Assembly: GCA_022494885.1 (NCBI GenBank)
Contig: JAGVSM010003694.1
Coordinates: 91,366 to 155,365, forward strand
Source: Micrasema longulum
Lineage: Eukaryota > Arthropoda > Insecta > Trichoptera > Brachycentridae
DNA: 64,000 nt
Reading direction: 5' to 3'
The stretch's first letter is position 1. Every line of letters begins with the position of its first letter. Position numbers and translations under genes: made by a program. Positions 22,205 through 32,332 of the stretch are shown here, in pieces. A model generated the notes under the pieces. That model did not search any database and was not told the origin of the DNA. It saw only the letters and a list, made by a program, of their open reading frames with translations.

Positions 22205-22440
22205 AGATATGAAGAAGGAAATATTTATGGTAGTCTTAGTCTTTGCAGGGTTTATGACCTGTCATACTATGTATTATTTACCATTCTGCCTTTGTTTAAA
22301 CACCCAACTTTCCTCAAATCTTTCCTCTGTTTTTTTTTAAAGTAAAAGAACTGAAACCTTAAATGATGTGGGAAGATGCATCTGGATGATTTATTTTACC
22401 CAAAAAGCAACGCCTAAGAATACTTTTCAATTTGTACACC
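22205..22440 (-). repeat. Family F, copy F2 (half unit)
   Basis: One family F arm on the minus strand: gggtttatgacctgtcat, accattctgcctttgttt, cctcaaatctttcctctgtt, and the aacgcctaagaata end corresponding to the gcgttgcct word of the other copies. No partner arm is present, in contrast to F1. Confidence 0.6.
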
Positions 22441-22479
22441 TTTTTTATATATTAATTAGTAATTAGCAAATTCAAAATA

Positions 22480-22745
22480 CTATTTAATAACTTTGTGGTT
22501 AAACATTTCAATAAATGTAAATAAATAATTATGTATAATCACATACATACAGATGGCCTCCGTTGTGTAGTGGTTAACACACTTGAATCACACACAAAAA
22601 GTTCTGTGTTCGATTTCCGGCTGGGTGTATTGTCCTGTAATCCACCACTGTAATTGAGCTGCAAATCCTGATGTGGTAAAAAAAAAAAAAAATTATGTCC
22701 ACTGGTTTTCAGACGTATCTGACTCTTCGTCAAGACACTACTGAT
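22480..22745 (-). repeat. PLE terminal-repeat relic, split by a SINE-A
   Basis: 22490-22534 (tttgtggttaaacatttc, aataaatgta) and 22694-22745 (gtccactggttttcagacg, cttcgtcaagacac) together match the left PLE arm at 34100-34215, but the SINE-A at 22535-22693 sits between them. On the minus strand the second part gives TTGACGAAGAG, a stem and AAAACCAG, a decayed hammerhead-like core (first C changed, GAAA changed to AAAA). Confidence 0.5.
22535..22693 (+). mobile_element. SINE-A, full length, with target-site duplication
   Basis: A tRNA-derived SINE. The head at 22555-22630 has box A text TGTAGTGGTTAACACACTTG and box B GTTCGATTTCC. The tail carries tgtaatccaccactgtaatt and ends in a run of about 15 A. 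AATTATGT occurs on both sides (22527-22534 and just after the A-run), consistent with a target-site duplication. It is inserted in a PLE terminal-repeat relic. Confidence 0.75.
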
Positions 22746-22754
22746 AATTTAACT

Positions 22755-22905
22755 AAATAAGGCGACTTCCATGGTGTAATAGCTAAGACGCTTGACTCAC
22801 GCACGAAAGATTTCGGGTTCGATATCCAGTAAGAACAACTTTTTTTCTAGCCTAGGTAATGTGATGTAATTCACTACTGTTATAGGAATAAAAATTATGC
22901 ATTGA
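22755..22905 (+). mobile_element. SINE-A, second copy
   Basis: A plus-strand copy, head gacttccatggtgtaatagc, then aagacgcttgactcacgcac and box B GGGTTCGATATCC; tail gtgatgtaattcactactg. Slightly diverged in box B. It lies only 60 bp downstream of the first SINE-A. Confidence 0.7.
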
Positions 22906-23339
22906 CAAACAAACGGGGCCATCGTCTGTCTCGAATCTGGTCGACGAGTCAAATATTCAAATATTTATTATTTCAACGTCTTATGCCTTGAAAAAATTAT
23001 AAAAGAAATAAAATTTCTGGAGTTTTTTAATATATTTTAATCGGCTTCATACACTTTGCCAGGTTTGTTTTTTTTTAATTCCGTCGTTTTTCTAAGATTT
23101 TCTAATGTTATTTAATCTTTTTAATTAAATATCTGTATTCAATAAAAATCTAAAGATAAAAATATAAGTTAAAACTGCCTACCTCAGAACAGGTATTTAG
23201 AAATACCTAGTGGAGATAAACAGTGTCTAATGTGTTTTTATATATTCATTTGTAGGAGGAATTTGAATAGGAAAACTCCTTGATGATTTTCTGAATATTT
23301 AAATTTACTGTTTACCATAGTGATATGCCATATATATGT
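22906..23339. other. No gene seen
   Basis: A/T-rich. 23165-23235 (ctacctcagaacaggtat, agaaatacctagtgg) may be part of the retroelement that ends at 23516, but no reading frame is visible. Confidence 0.3.
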
Positions 23340-23516
23340 TTTTTTAAATTATTTTTTGTGTTTCTGATCCTATAATTGTGGTGATATACTCATGTGTCTT
23401 TGTTAATTAATTGCTAGTCCTATCTCAACGCAGGAATTTTAGTCCCATGGAGTTGGGTCTTGTGTCTCAAATAATGTGAAATATACCACATGTATGCAAG
23501 TAAATAAATAAAATTA
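23340..23516 (+). mobile_element. LINE-e 3' end with (AATA)n tail
   Basis: Shares the 3' block (a/t)ctcaNcNcag...cccatNgagttggg with 44.50-44.67 kb and, more weakly, 31.80-32.01 kb. Here: atctcaacgcaggaatt then cccatggagttgggtc, ending in aaataaataaaatt at about 23502-23515. Only the untranslated end survives. Confidence 0.5.
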
Positions 23517-23759
23517 AAAATAAACCGTTATTTACATTTTTTAACAAAAAACCATATTGTATACTTGTACTATTTACTATAAAAAACACTGATTTTTAGC
23601 ACTGAACTGAACTGAAGTAAAATATAAAAATAAAATAAATAATCAACTTGTGCATGTTAACAACATGAAAGGAAAAATTTCAGTGGTCGTACCTAGAAAA
23701 AATATTGACAACACTTAAACCCATACCTTCAGCATACTAGACCAAGTAACAGAAGACAA
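23517..23759. other. No gene seen
   Basis: A/T-rich spacer between LINE-e and LINE-d. Confidence 0.35.
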
Positions 23760-24290
23760 AAAATAAAAAGTTTTGGAGTCTTTTTTGTCTTCTGCCGCTC
23801 CTACTGGAGGTTGGTGACCATCACTTTGAATTCATCACGATCCTGGGCCAATCTAATCAGTGATGCTGCATGCTGCATCCGGCACACCAAACTACCGTCT
23901 GAGATTTCTGAGCCATAATGCTCTTTTCCGTCGTATACTCAGCTTGCTCTATCTTTCCTTCCATAATAAGTTGAAGAAGGGCATACTTCTCATTGCGGAA
24001 TATGTGACCAAAGTATAAGGCTATGCTTCTTTTGACAGTGGTCAGTTAATCTTTCTCTTTCTGTTAAAATTGCTTAAAATCACTTCATTGGAGACATGAT
24101 AAGTCCTTGAGATTCGAAGCAGTCTTCTGCGCAAGCAAAGTTCGAAGGCCTCAATTTCGTTCATTGTTGAGACTTTGAGAGTCCAATCCTCCACTTCATA
24201 CAGCAACACTGGCAATGCATAACGTTTTTTGCTCTCTATCTTTTGCTTAGTCTCAGATCTCGGTTGCACAAAAGTTTCTGCATTGTAAAA
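23760..24290 (-). mobile_element. LINE-d 3' end, endonuclease/RT C-terminal fragment
   Basis: On the minus strand, the 24269-24042 frame reads YALPVLLYEVEDWTLKVS then MNEIEAFELCLRRRLLRIS, the region just after the RT domain of insect non-LTR elements (the usual form is a VLLYGCETWT-type motif). After a frame change, YFGHIFRNEKYALLQLIMEG continues, and the element closes with ERQKTKKT. Several frameshifts and stops are present. RT and endonuclease catalytic parts are absent, so it is a dead 5'-truncated copy. It is distinct from LINE-b but has the same domain order. Confidence 0.7.
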
Positions 24291-24799
24291 AAGATTAATT
24301 CCACTTGTCAGTTAGCCAGCATCCTTAATATTTGAAATAGGAAACCTGTTCTGTCCCACTACCGTCCATAGTGAGACGGATATAAATGCATCTCTGTTTT
24401 GGCGTGACAGAAGTAATGAATCATATCAGTAAAGATATGCCTAATGAGTATCAATTTTAATTTAAATATGGATAAATTTTATAAAGACCACAATATTATG
24501 ATTAAGGTAAATCGTGAATATGGAAGATACTCTTAATTAGACATTAATAAGACATAAATACAGCTGAACAACTTTAAGTGTATTCTTTAACATCAAACGC
24601 ACACGTAATTTTATTATCAGTGTACTTAAATTTCGCCCTTATTACGTGTTGTAATAAAGTAACAATTTATAGTTACCTTTAATGAGCTAAAGTTTTCATG
24701 TTAAAAGTTTGTTAAATTGCCGTGGGACTGAGTTTCGCGGATAGCAATAAAATATAATATCTCCATCCCCTCTCCTTCATCTTCGCCATGCCCTCCACA
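24291..24799. other. No gene seen
   Basis: A/T-rich unique DNA. Confidence 0.4.
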
Positions 24800-24901
24800 T
24801 ATACAGGGTGGTGTGATCTATCTGTGTGTACGTATAATGGCCACATAGGTACTGGGCCTAGGTATGCGGGTAACAAGTTTGCTAACTTAACACCCTGTAT
24901 A
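24800..24901. mobile_element. 102-bp MITE with 11-bp terminal inverted repeats
   Basis: TATACAGGGTG at 24800-24810 is the exact reverse complement of CACCCTGTATA at 24891-24901. The short, GC-richer interior has no ORF. Termini with TA at each end and a CAGGGTG core are common in short non-autonomous DNA transposons that target TA. No other copy was noticed in the window. Confidence 0.6.
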
Positions 24902-27296
24902 AAATAATATTTATGGCATTTACGCGATGACAAAACACGAGACCGCTGTGTGTCTATATTTCAAAAAACAGGGTTGGGAAAAATAAAGAATTTTTTATTG
25001 TTTGTATCTAAAAAAAAAAACACTTGAGAAGCCTATAAATGTCACCGAAATTGAAATATTTATTAGAAATTTAGAAAAAAGATACTTGAATGTGCGTTAA
25101 ATGTTAATTATAATTGTATTTTGTATCTGTAATATTTTGATCCATGTGCCCAAAGATCAAGTAACAAAATATTTTTATATCTTTTATTATTATTATATGG
25201 ATTTACCTGATATAAATATATTCTTATATATATGCATTTATGTTTGTGTAAATACGAGTTGTATAATATGTATATATTATTTAGATACCAACTAAAATAA
25301 ACAGGAGCATAATATAAATCATATAAATAAATACCCTGACACGGGTTGTGCAGAGTGAGAAGTTCAAATAGAAAAAAAGTTTCATTTAAAAACAGTAAAA
25401 AAAAATATGTTTTTTCTTCTATTCATTTGAGTTAGATATATCATTTATTATAATAAAAAAACGCACTTTTTCAATTCTATAAAGGTGTTACTAATTACCT
25501 AATTAAAACGTGAATAATTTATTTTTTTTGTATTTTTTTTTTCTCATAAAAACATAACAAGTTATGGAGTTAATACAATGGTTTCAATATTTCGTTAGGA
25601 ATATTTGTATAAAATTTGTTTTTTTTATTACATTATGATGATTAATTTTATTGTAAAATAATAATAATATTTATGTTAAATACTTGTTTTAATGTATCAG
25701 TGTTATTATTAAACATGTCAGTGAGGGTGAGTGTATATATTTATATTGTGTAAAGGTTAGTGTATATGTGCATGAGTGTGAGTATTGTATGTTTTTGAAA
25801 ATGTGCAATGAATATAAGTGGACTTATTGAACAATGATTTTCAAAAAATATTTTTTTTTAAAAACTTTAATGAGAAAACCAATAAACCACCTTATCGATA
25901 GATGTAAAATTGTCAAGAGCACTCCATGAAATTGTCAAGGCGTGATAATTTGTATAAAAACTTTAATCCTAAAACTAGTTATCATTCCACATAATGTAAA
26001 CATATATAGTTCATTTGAGGTGATGTATGTAATTTTTTGTTAGGAATCAATTTAGGTGGGTCAAAACTTTGGTCTGACATTTCTCAAAACTAGTAATTTC
26101 CAGTTGTCTCTGTATAGAACTGACCCATTGAAATGTTTACTTCCCGTTTTAATACGGGCCGAGGACCCTATAGAACAAAATATTTTTTATATATTAAGTT
26201 TTGTGGCAACCTTGAATATTTTCTCCTAGCTAAAGTAAGAAGTAGTACTTACGTGTTTCAGACATGACGGATTTGGGTATTCTTCTTCATAACTTTGATG
26301 GTATTATTAGGACGACTTAACAAGGACGCGACTTGGCTTTAAGGTACACAATTTACAGCAACAAAAAATAGCTTTTACTAAAGCAATTATGGCAAATATT
26401 GCGGCGTAGCGTAGGTCGAGAATGGTTTAAAAAAAAGGTTTTTGGAAAAGCGGAAAAGAAAATTACCTAAACTTTTGCATTTTTTTGTGTTTTAAAAAAA
26501 ACTTTGATCATTTACTATTTTTTATTGTTATTCGTAGAATTTGACTCTTTACTCAATATTAAAATACAACGTTGATCGAAACTTCAATTTAATTAAAAAT
26601 TCTTAAAATCACCCTGGTAAGAAGAAATTAAGTATAAGTTGAAAGAACGTTTTCGTAAAACTCATTGATTATTATTTATTTATTTAATTACTCTACAATT
26701 TGTGTATTATTGATTATTCTTGTGTGTATTTTTTTATATCTAAGTCAAAAATATAATTTATAGTTAACCTTGTTACCTTAGCCGATATATTGCTTTTAAA
26801 GAATCTTAACAATGGACCCCGCAACTTTGATGAAATATTTGAAGTACCTAGCCCTCCTAATCACCTTTTGCCAACAATGCTATATTCTCATTTCTTTTGT
26901 AGCAACAAATCTCAGAAAAGATTCTAAATTTAAAATGTAAATTCTCCGTGTCTTTGGCGGGTGTGGCGGGAAAAATGACTTTACCAATAACGCGGGAATA
27001 TTATGTAAAGTGCAGCAATTACTCGCGAGAAGTCGCTAAGAGTACCGTCTAGTAATGGCTCTTTTTTACTCCAGAGTAAGGTATGACGCACCAAAACGTT
27101 ATTTAATGTCATGACGTTAAAATTAACATAAATAATAACGTCATTTATATTTTTCCCTCGCTGCCGCTCGGTATTTTTTCTTCCCCAATGTTGTGTGGTT
27201 GGGTGGTACACTTAGTGAAAATTGCGTGCACTTAAATTCAGCTTTCCTGCTTTTTCAATGAAGCTTTCCTTATGTCGCAGAGAGTTTGCGCTCCTG
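24902..27296. other. A/T-rich desert, no gene seen
   Basis: Almost featureless A/T-rich DNA with low-complexity runs. A TTATTTATTTATTTAA run near 26670 may be the tail of a minus-strand LINE with nothing recognisable behind it. 26140-26170 (acttcccgttttaatacggg) resembles 57938-57962 (acttcccgttgtaaccgggg), perhaps a scrap of a shared repeat. 26940-27300 is somewhat GC-richer. Confidence 0.4.
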
Positions 27297-27510
27297 TGAT
27301 TTATTTATTGATAAGTATTGATTGATGTTAATTTATTTTTCCTAAAAATAATTTCGTTGAATTTGAAAAAAGAATTCCTTGTATTTTATTAACATCTAAG
27401 TATATTTTTTTATTACATAGGTATAACACTATATTTATTAAAACTAACCAAAATATATCCCACAAAGGCATGACCTGTGCATGAGTATACAAAATCTATG
27501 CTGTGAAAGT
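27297..27510 (-). mobile_element. LINE-g 3' end relic
   Basis: A TTTATTTATT start (tail read backwards) and, at 27459-27480, cccacaaaggcatgacctgt. This block marks the LINE-g ends at 30.3, 30.97, 38.95 and 63.2 kb. The hairpin stem is decayed on one side. No coding sequence remains. Confidence 0.4.
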
Positions 27511-27559
27511 AAAATAGAGACATGAAAATAATTAATTAATAAAAATAATTTATTTAAAA

Positions 27560-28165
27560 GGAATAAATTGAAAGGAAAGTGAGTGCCGGAAACAGGGTGA
27601 ATGGTGCACTGAAATCTACTTTGGCAAACAAATGTTTATCGCAAGAGGCTAAACTAGCAGTGCACAATGGAATTCTAGTGCCAACTTTAATGTATAGGCG
27701 TGAAGTATGGAGTTGGAAAAATGATGATGAAAGTAGGTAAAATGCTGTCGAGATGCGATTCCTCAGGCAAATGTGTGGTAAAGCGATGTATGATAGGTGT
27801 ACAAATGCCGAGATCCTTGAACTGTGTAAAGCTGAGACATGCAGTATCGACAGAATCAAGAAAAGGGTGCTGCGTTGGTTTGGACATGTTGAGCGAATGG
27901 ACAGCAAAAGAACGGTTAAAAAAATCTACGATGCGAATGTTTATGGATGCAGAAAATAAGGTAGACCGAGAAAGACATGGCACGATCAAGTCCATCAAAT
28001 ACTTGAAGATGATCTTCTTAAGAGTAGGAATAATCGGCGTGCGTGAATGAGAAGATGTATAAATGTAGAGGAAGCGAAGTCTGTATGCAAAGATAGAGTG
28101 ATATGGCGTTTTATCCTCTCTGCCTACCCCTACGAGAAAACGGCGTGATGGTTTGTTAATTTTGT
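27560..28165 (+). mobile_element. LINE-b 3' end, best C-terminal copy
   Basis: One continuous frame of about 180 codons, broken by three stop codons and no frameshift. In order it reads NGALKSTLANKCLSQEAK, then GILVPTLMYRREVWSW, MRFLRQMCGKAMYDR, VLRWFGHVERMDSKRTVK, GRPRKTWHDQV, MRRCINVEEAKSVCKDR and ILSAYPYEK, the post-RT region of an insect endonuclease/reverse transcriptase polyprotein. The stops fall at the Arg of an RSRGRP-type motif (CGA in the 9.7-kb copy, TAA here), after RACM-type residues, and after DDESR. The element closes with gcgtgatggtttgttaa, as at 9.65 kb. It is 5'-truncated; the RT is missing. Confidence 0.8.
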
Positions 28166-28199
28166 GTTTTAATTAATAATAATATAATTGCATTATACA

Positions 28200-28690
28200 A
28201 ATTTATAAAGAAGAAAAAATGAAAGAATTTGAGATGAATAAGTCACTTAGATACCAAAATAATTTTAAAATCCCTAAATTCCACAGAAGTCATGGTCAAA
28301 ATAGCTTTGTCTTCAAAGGTGTCAAAAATTACAATAATCTCCCCAATGAACTAAAAACAATTAAAACTAATATATCAATAAATAAATTCAAAGTAAATTT
28401 AAAGAAATTTTTTGAACAAGTGTAAAAACTGTTTTCAATTTTAATTAGTATGAATGTATTATTATTTTCTGTTTTTCTTTTTATATCCTTTAATTTAATA
28501 TTTTTTTCTCATTTACTCGTATATTTCAAATTATATACATTCTAATAAATAATTCTAAGTCACTCTCCAAGCACATAAGTTAGTCTCTTGTTTTGGAGAG
28601 TTAATGTTATAACATTTACTAGATGTATAAAAGTACATTTGTATAGATAAAAAAAAACTTGTACCACTTATGATAAAAATAATTCAATAA
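28200..28690 (+). mobile_element. LINE-f 3' end with C-terminal ORF (28219-28425)
   Basis: A 68-codon frame ends with SFVFKGVKNYNNLPNELKTI and KFKVNLKKFFEQV. The G-x-x-x-[YW]-N-x-L-P signature is typical of the C-terminus of many non-LTR polyproteins. The A-rich region around 28650-28690 could be the tail. It abuts the end of LINE-b and may have inserted just behind it. Confidence 0.6.
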
Positions 28691-29439
28691 AATAGATTAA
28701 TGAAAAAATTTAAAAAATGGAAATGGAAAGACATTTTTTTTACGTATATAGATTTTAGGAGAAAATAAGAAAATGAGAAAAAGAAAATAATAATAGATGT
28801 AGAAACAAAAAACAATAAAAACTTAATTCATCAATTAAGAAAAAATACGAAAGCAAATTAAAAGTTTATCTGGAAAATAAATTATTGACATTTATATTCA
28901 AGACCCTGTTTTTAAATCAATTATTTGAAGAAGGGAGGCTTAAATTGTCGTTATCTATTACCTTTGACTTTCCGTTTATGCAACATTAGCTCATTAAATT
29001 CATCCTAGATTGTTTATTTTAAGGTGTATAATTTTGCAATAGTTTGAAATACAAATGTGTAAATATTAACTTTTACTCGATATACGTGATAATAATTACA
29101 ATTTCAACTTGACCACCATTTATAGCACACCGCATCTGAGAACAAATCTCCTTGGCGGCACCCACATCTTTAAATAAATAAAAATGCTTTTGGATAAACC
29201 AAAAAAGCTGTCTGAAGAAACTTTCTGCATCTGATAGCTTTGGCATTTGGCATACCGTAAAAAAACTGTCAAGAATATTAAATGGTAAATATAACTATCA
29301 AAATGCTAAATAGGTGAATATTTTAAGGACTTGGGTTTATGTTTTTTCAATCGTGAAATTAAGGGAATATTGATTAACACGAATCGTTAAAGATTTCTTA
29401 TTGGTGTAAATTGAATCACCTCGTTTGATGCTATCTCCA
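28691..29439. other. No gene seen
   Basis: A-rich then mixed A/T-rich unique sequence. Confidence 0.4.
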
Positions 29440-29880
29440 AATCAACTATTACACTCAAAAGGGGGAATCAATTTAAAGCAATGATAATAGACGTAGATCC
29501 TGTTTTGCGCCTGAAGATTCCAGAGGCATAAAACGCAGATTTCGCGGGACAATTCGAAGGTTCTATCAATTTGAATTTCCCCCTCCTTTTTCAACCACCC
29601 CTCCTTCGCATAACGGCCGTTATTCCCGCCACTAGAACATTATTGCACGTTAACGACCGTTTTAAAAAGCCTACCCCGGCTAAGGCAAAGAGGTTGTCAC
29701 ATTTTCTTTTTAATTTAACCTCTGAAGTTTTCTTGTCTTCAATGGCAGTTTCCACGGTGCTAATATCTCCGTCCATTTATTTCATTGTCTCAAATGAATA
29801 TTTGAATTTTCCTCCTAATAAAGACCCCGATCTGCGGTCCGAGAAATTTTGGCATCCGTTTTATAGGTGATTGAAATATT
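29440..29880. other. GC-balanced unique island, candidate conserved non-coding element
   Basis: Non-repetitive sequence with CATAAAACGCAG, CATAACGGCCGTTA (palindromic AACGGCCGTT, 29611-29620) and TTTTATAGGTGATTG words. Overlapping ORFs on both strands (29571-29870 plus; 29776-29591 minus) show no motif and probably reflect the better base balance. The CATAAA-type words could be homeodomain sites, but that is inference only. Confidence 0.35.
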
Positions 29881-30189
29881 CCAAACCATAAAATGATAAA
29901 AATGTTATAAAGGATTTTTACTGCGCTAAGTGCACGTGAAAAGAAACGATAATCACGCTTTTGATTGAACTGGTATAAAATAATATGCTGAATTTTATTG
30001 TTAACGAGATAATTAAATCACCATTTCACTTTTGAAATTACCATTTTCTTAAAAACGTGCTGTGTTAATCAATTTTAACAAAAGGTGTTTTTCAAATGAT
30101 AGCATTTTGAATAATATCGTTATAAATTTAATAACCCGTTATTATTTATTAAATTTATATTTAACAACAAAAACATTTTTTTAAATATT
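29881..30189. other. No gene seen
   Basis: A/T-rich spacer. Confidence 0.4.
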
Positions 30190-30370
30190 TTCAATGGTTT
30201 ATTTATTTATAAATTTATTGCAAAAAAATAATAAACATACTTAATTACAGGGAATCTATATAAAACCAATTAATGTAAAACAAAACGGAGTGTTCTCTGT
30301 TTATGATAGTCTCCATCTTACATGGCACAGCCTGTTCTAAGATGGAGATTTTCTATCTTTAGAGCATAAG
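30190..30370 (-). mobile_element. LINE-g 3' end with strong terminal hairpin
   Basis: A TTTATTTATTTATAA-like tail at 30197-30212, then at 30311-30347 a hairpin: stem CTCCATCTTA / TAAGATGGAG (10 bp, perfect) with loop catggcacagcctgttc. GATAG (30305-30309) and CTATC (30353-30357) extend it. The loop is similar to that of the 38.95-kb copy (aaggcatagcctgtt), whose stem has a different sequence. It could be mistaken for a pre-miRNA; the retroelement context makes a 3'-end structure more likely. Confidence 0.5.
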
Positions 30371-30894
30371 TAGTCCTATACTAATAAAACAATAACATAA
30401 AAAAGAAAAACTAAAACGACTACATTATAAATGCCTTGCTAATCAAATGTAAGAAATTAAAAACCGTTATTATTCAAATATAGAGTATATATATGTGCCA
30501 AGAATACATGTTACTTAAACATAAATAATATAGTATAATATATAATAAAACAAATATAAAGCAATGAAATACATAAAAATATAAATAATATGTTTACCAA
30601 TTATATAAAGTACTACGTTTATTGATTTACATATATTTTCAAAAAAATCTCTTGCTACACTAATAAAAGTTAAGTTTTAATATTTTGACCACATCGCTTC
30701 ATGGCGAACTACATAGTTCATTAGACAATTATGTATACGGTCATGCTGTCGATGACCACAAAAAATTACCTATAATTTCGTAGCCACGAGACTAAAACGT
30801 AAGGCCTCAAAGGTAATTTCATTTTTAAATTTAATAATTACGTATTTTATTTAATAGTGTTTACCATTCGTACCTTCATGTAACCCATTTCTTA
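30371..30894. other. No gene seen
   Basis: A/T-rich DNA; nothing recognised. Confidence 0.4.
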
Positions 30895-31110
30895 CTTTTT
30901 TATTTATTTTTAAACATCAATGTACAAATATACACAAATAACATTTAATTTTATACAACTTTAATCCCACAAAGGCACCTTGTGTGGCTTGTTCGAGATT
31001 TTTATTGATGTTATCTTTATATTAGCATGGCTTAAATTAAGGACCTTAGAATTAATAAAAATTACATCTTACAGTGGAAACGATTAGTAACATACATAAA
31101 TATACACACA
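30895..31110 (-). mobile_element. LINE-g 3' end relic
   Basis: A TTTTTTATTTATTTT-like tail near 30896 and the hairpin CCCAC (30966-30970) / GTGG with loop aaaggcaccttgt. Same arrangement as 38.95 kb but shorter. No coding frame seen. Confidence 0.4.
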
Positions 31111-31175
31111 AAGAAATGAAATCAATGACCCAAAAGAATTTAATATCTCAATATATTAAAATGAAATAAGTTTGT

Positions 31176-31262
31176 TTTTCTGTGTACCACTTTATTCTTT
31201 ATAATATAATAACCAGCTAGTTTCAGCAAAACACTAAGCCTTCTTCAGGGTTAATTACAAAC
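31176..31262 (-). repeat. PLE-type terminal repeat, left arm (minus)
   Basis: The reverse complement aligns with 31510-31605 over about 85-95 bp (ttgtaat, agtgttttgc, gaaact, ggtta, attataaa, aagtgg). On the minus strand it holds CTGAAGAAGGC, an A/T loop, GCTGAAACTAG: the hammerhead-type core CUGANGA, a short stem II and GAAAC. It is probably a relic of a Penelope-like element end. Confidence 0.55.
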
Positions 31263-31509
31263 TAACATAATATAATATATATATAATGTACACAAAGAGG
31301 GTTGAGTGTGTGAGGCTAAGGGGGTAGAGATGGGATAGAAACTGATGGTTTAGGTATGGATTGAGGGAGAGGGAATATATTCAAAATAGGATTATTGCTT
31401 AGGTATATTTGATTATAAATAATATTCAAATTATTATTTACGGACTTTTTGTTTCAAATATTTCTAAACCATTATGTTTTTATGTATTTTTTTTTGTCTA
31501 GGTGTGGTT

Positions 31510-31605
31510 TGTAATAGACCCTAAAAAAGCCATAGTGTTTTGCCGAAACTCGTTGGTTAATAAATTATAAAAAAATTAAGTGGTCCGTGAAAAACAAAAT
31601 AATAT
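31510..31605 (+). repeat. PLE-type terminal repeat, right arm (plus)
   Basis: The inverted partner of 31176-31262. It keeps GCCGAAACTCGTTGGTTAAT but its first core strand is mutated to CTAAAAA. Combining the two arms, the ancestral unit would have stem I ATTAACC/GGTTAAT, core CUGAAGA, stem II GGC/GCC and GAAA. Neither arm alone keeps every part. Confidence 0.55.
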
Positions 31606-31799
31606 TATTTTAATTTAATGAATAATAGTGTTCCACAAAGTTAATGCATAATGTTCAACATTAAAAAATGATTTAATATCTATTCATATTTAAACCTTTG
31701 ATTGAATGCACCCTTTTATTTTGCCATTTTAACATGACACGTTTATTTTTTAAGACTACTGTATTATTACTATACGTGAAGTGTGTATTTTGGTTATGT
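31606..31799. other. No gene seen
   Basis: A/T-rich spacer. Confidence 0.35.
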
Positions 31800-32010
31800 T
31801 CGAGAGGAATTTCGAATTTATTACTATTAAATTAATTTAATTTTTAATTTTGCTATTATTTAATATTGTGCATTTGTACGTGCTTCCACTTTCCACTTTG
31901 TTGTATTCTAACTCATCACAGGGCTCTTGGCTCCATAGAGATAGGGATACGTATTTTTTTTAAAGTAATATACGATTATATGTATTTGTATGAATAAAAA
32001 ATGTATTAAT
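31800..32010 (+). mobile_element. LINE-e 3' end relic
   Basis: Contains ctaactcatcacagggctct and ctccatagagatagggat, a diverged form of the LINE-e 3' block at 23.4 and 44.6 kb. The following A/T run may be the tail. No coding part. Confidence 0.35.
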
Positions 32011-32332
32011 GAATTGTTTGTGCCAAGTCATAGTCATCCTCAAACAAGCAGTCTTGCCTGAATATGACTCATGATCGAGATACGCTATACTTTGGAAATA
32101 TCACTTTTTTCCAATTTTAAAGTAATCAGCGTCTATGAAATGCTGTAGAGTAAAGAAAAATATATTTTTACAACATATTAAAAAAATATATTTATATAAT
32201 TTTGGATTCCCGCGGAAACGATGATCGTATTGGCCATGCCCCTATACGTAACGATTCATGTTAATTTTCAACTTTGTTTGTAACCGATTTATTTTTTTTG
32301 GAATATCGTCACGAATCTTGAATAAAACAGTT

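Noticed and set aside
29571..29870. Overlapping ORFs on both strands
   Set aside because: Both are open because stops are rarer in GC-balanced DNA; no family signature in either.
30291..30365. Pre-miRNA-like hairpin
   Set aside because: The stem is good, but the loop and position match the 3'-end hairpin block of LINE-g at 38.95 kb, so a retroelement structure explains it better.
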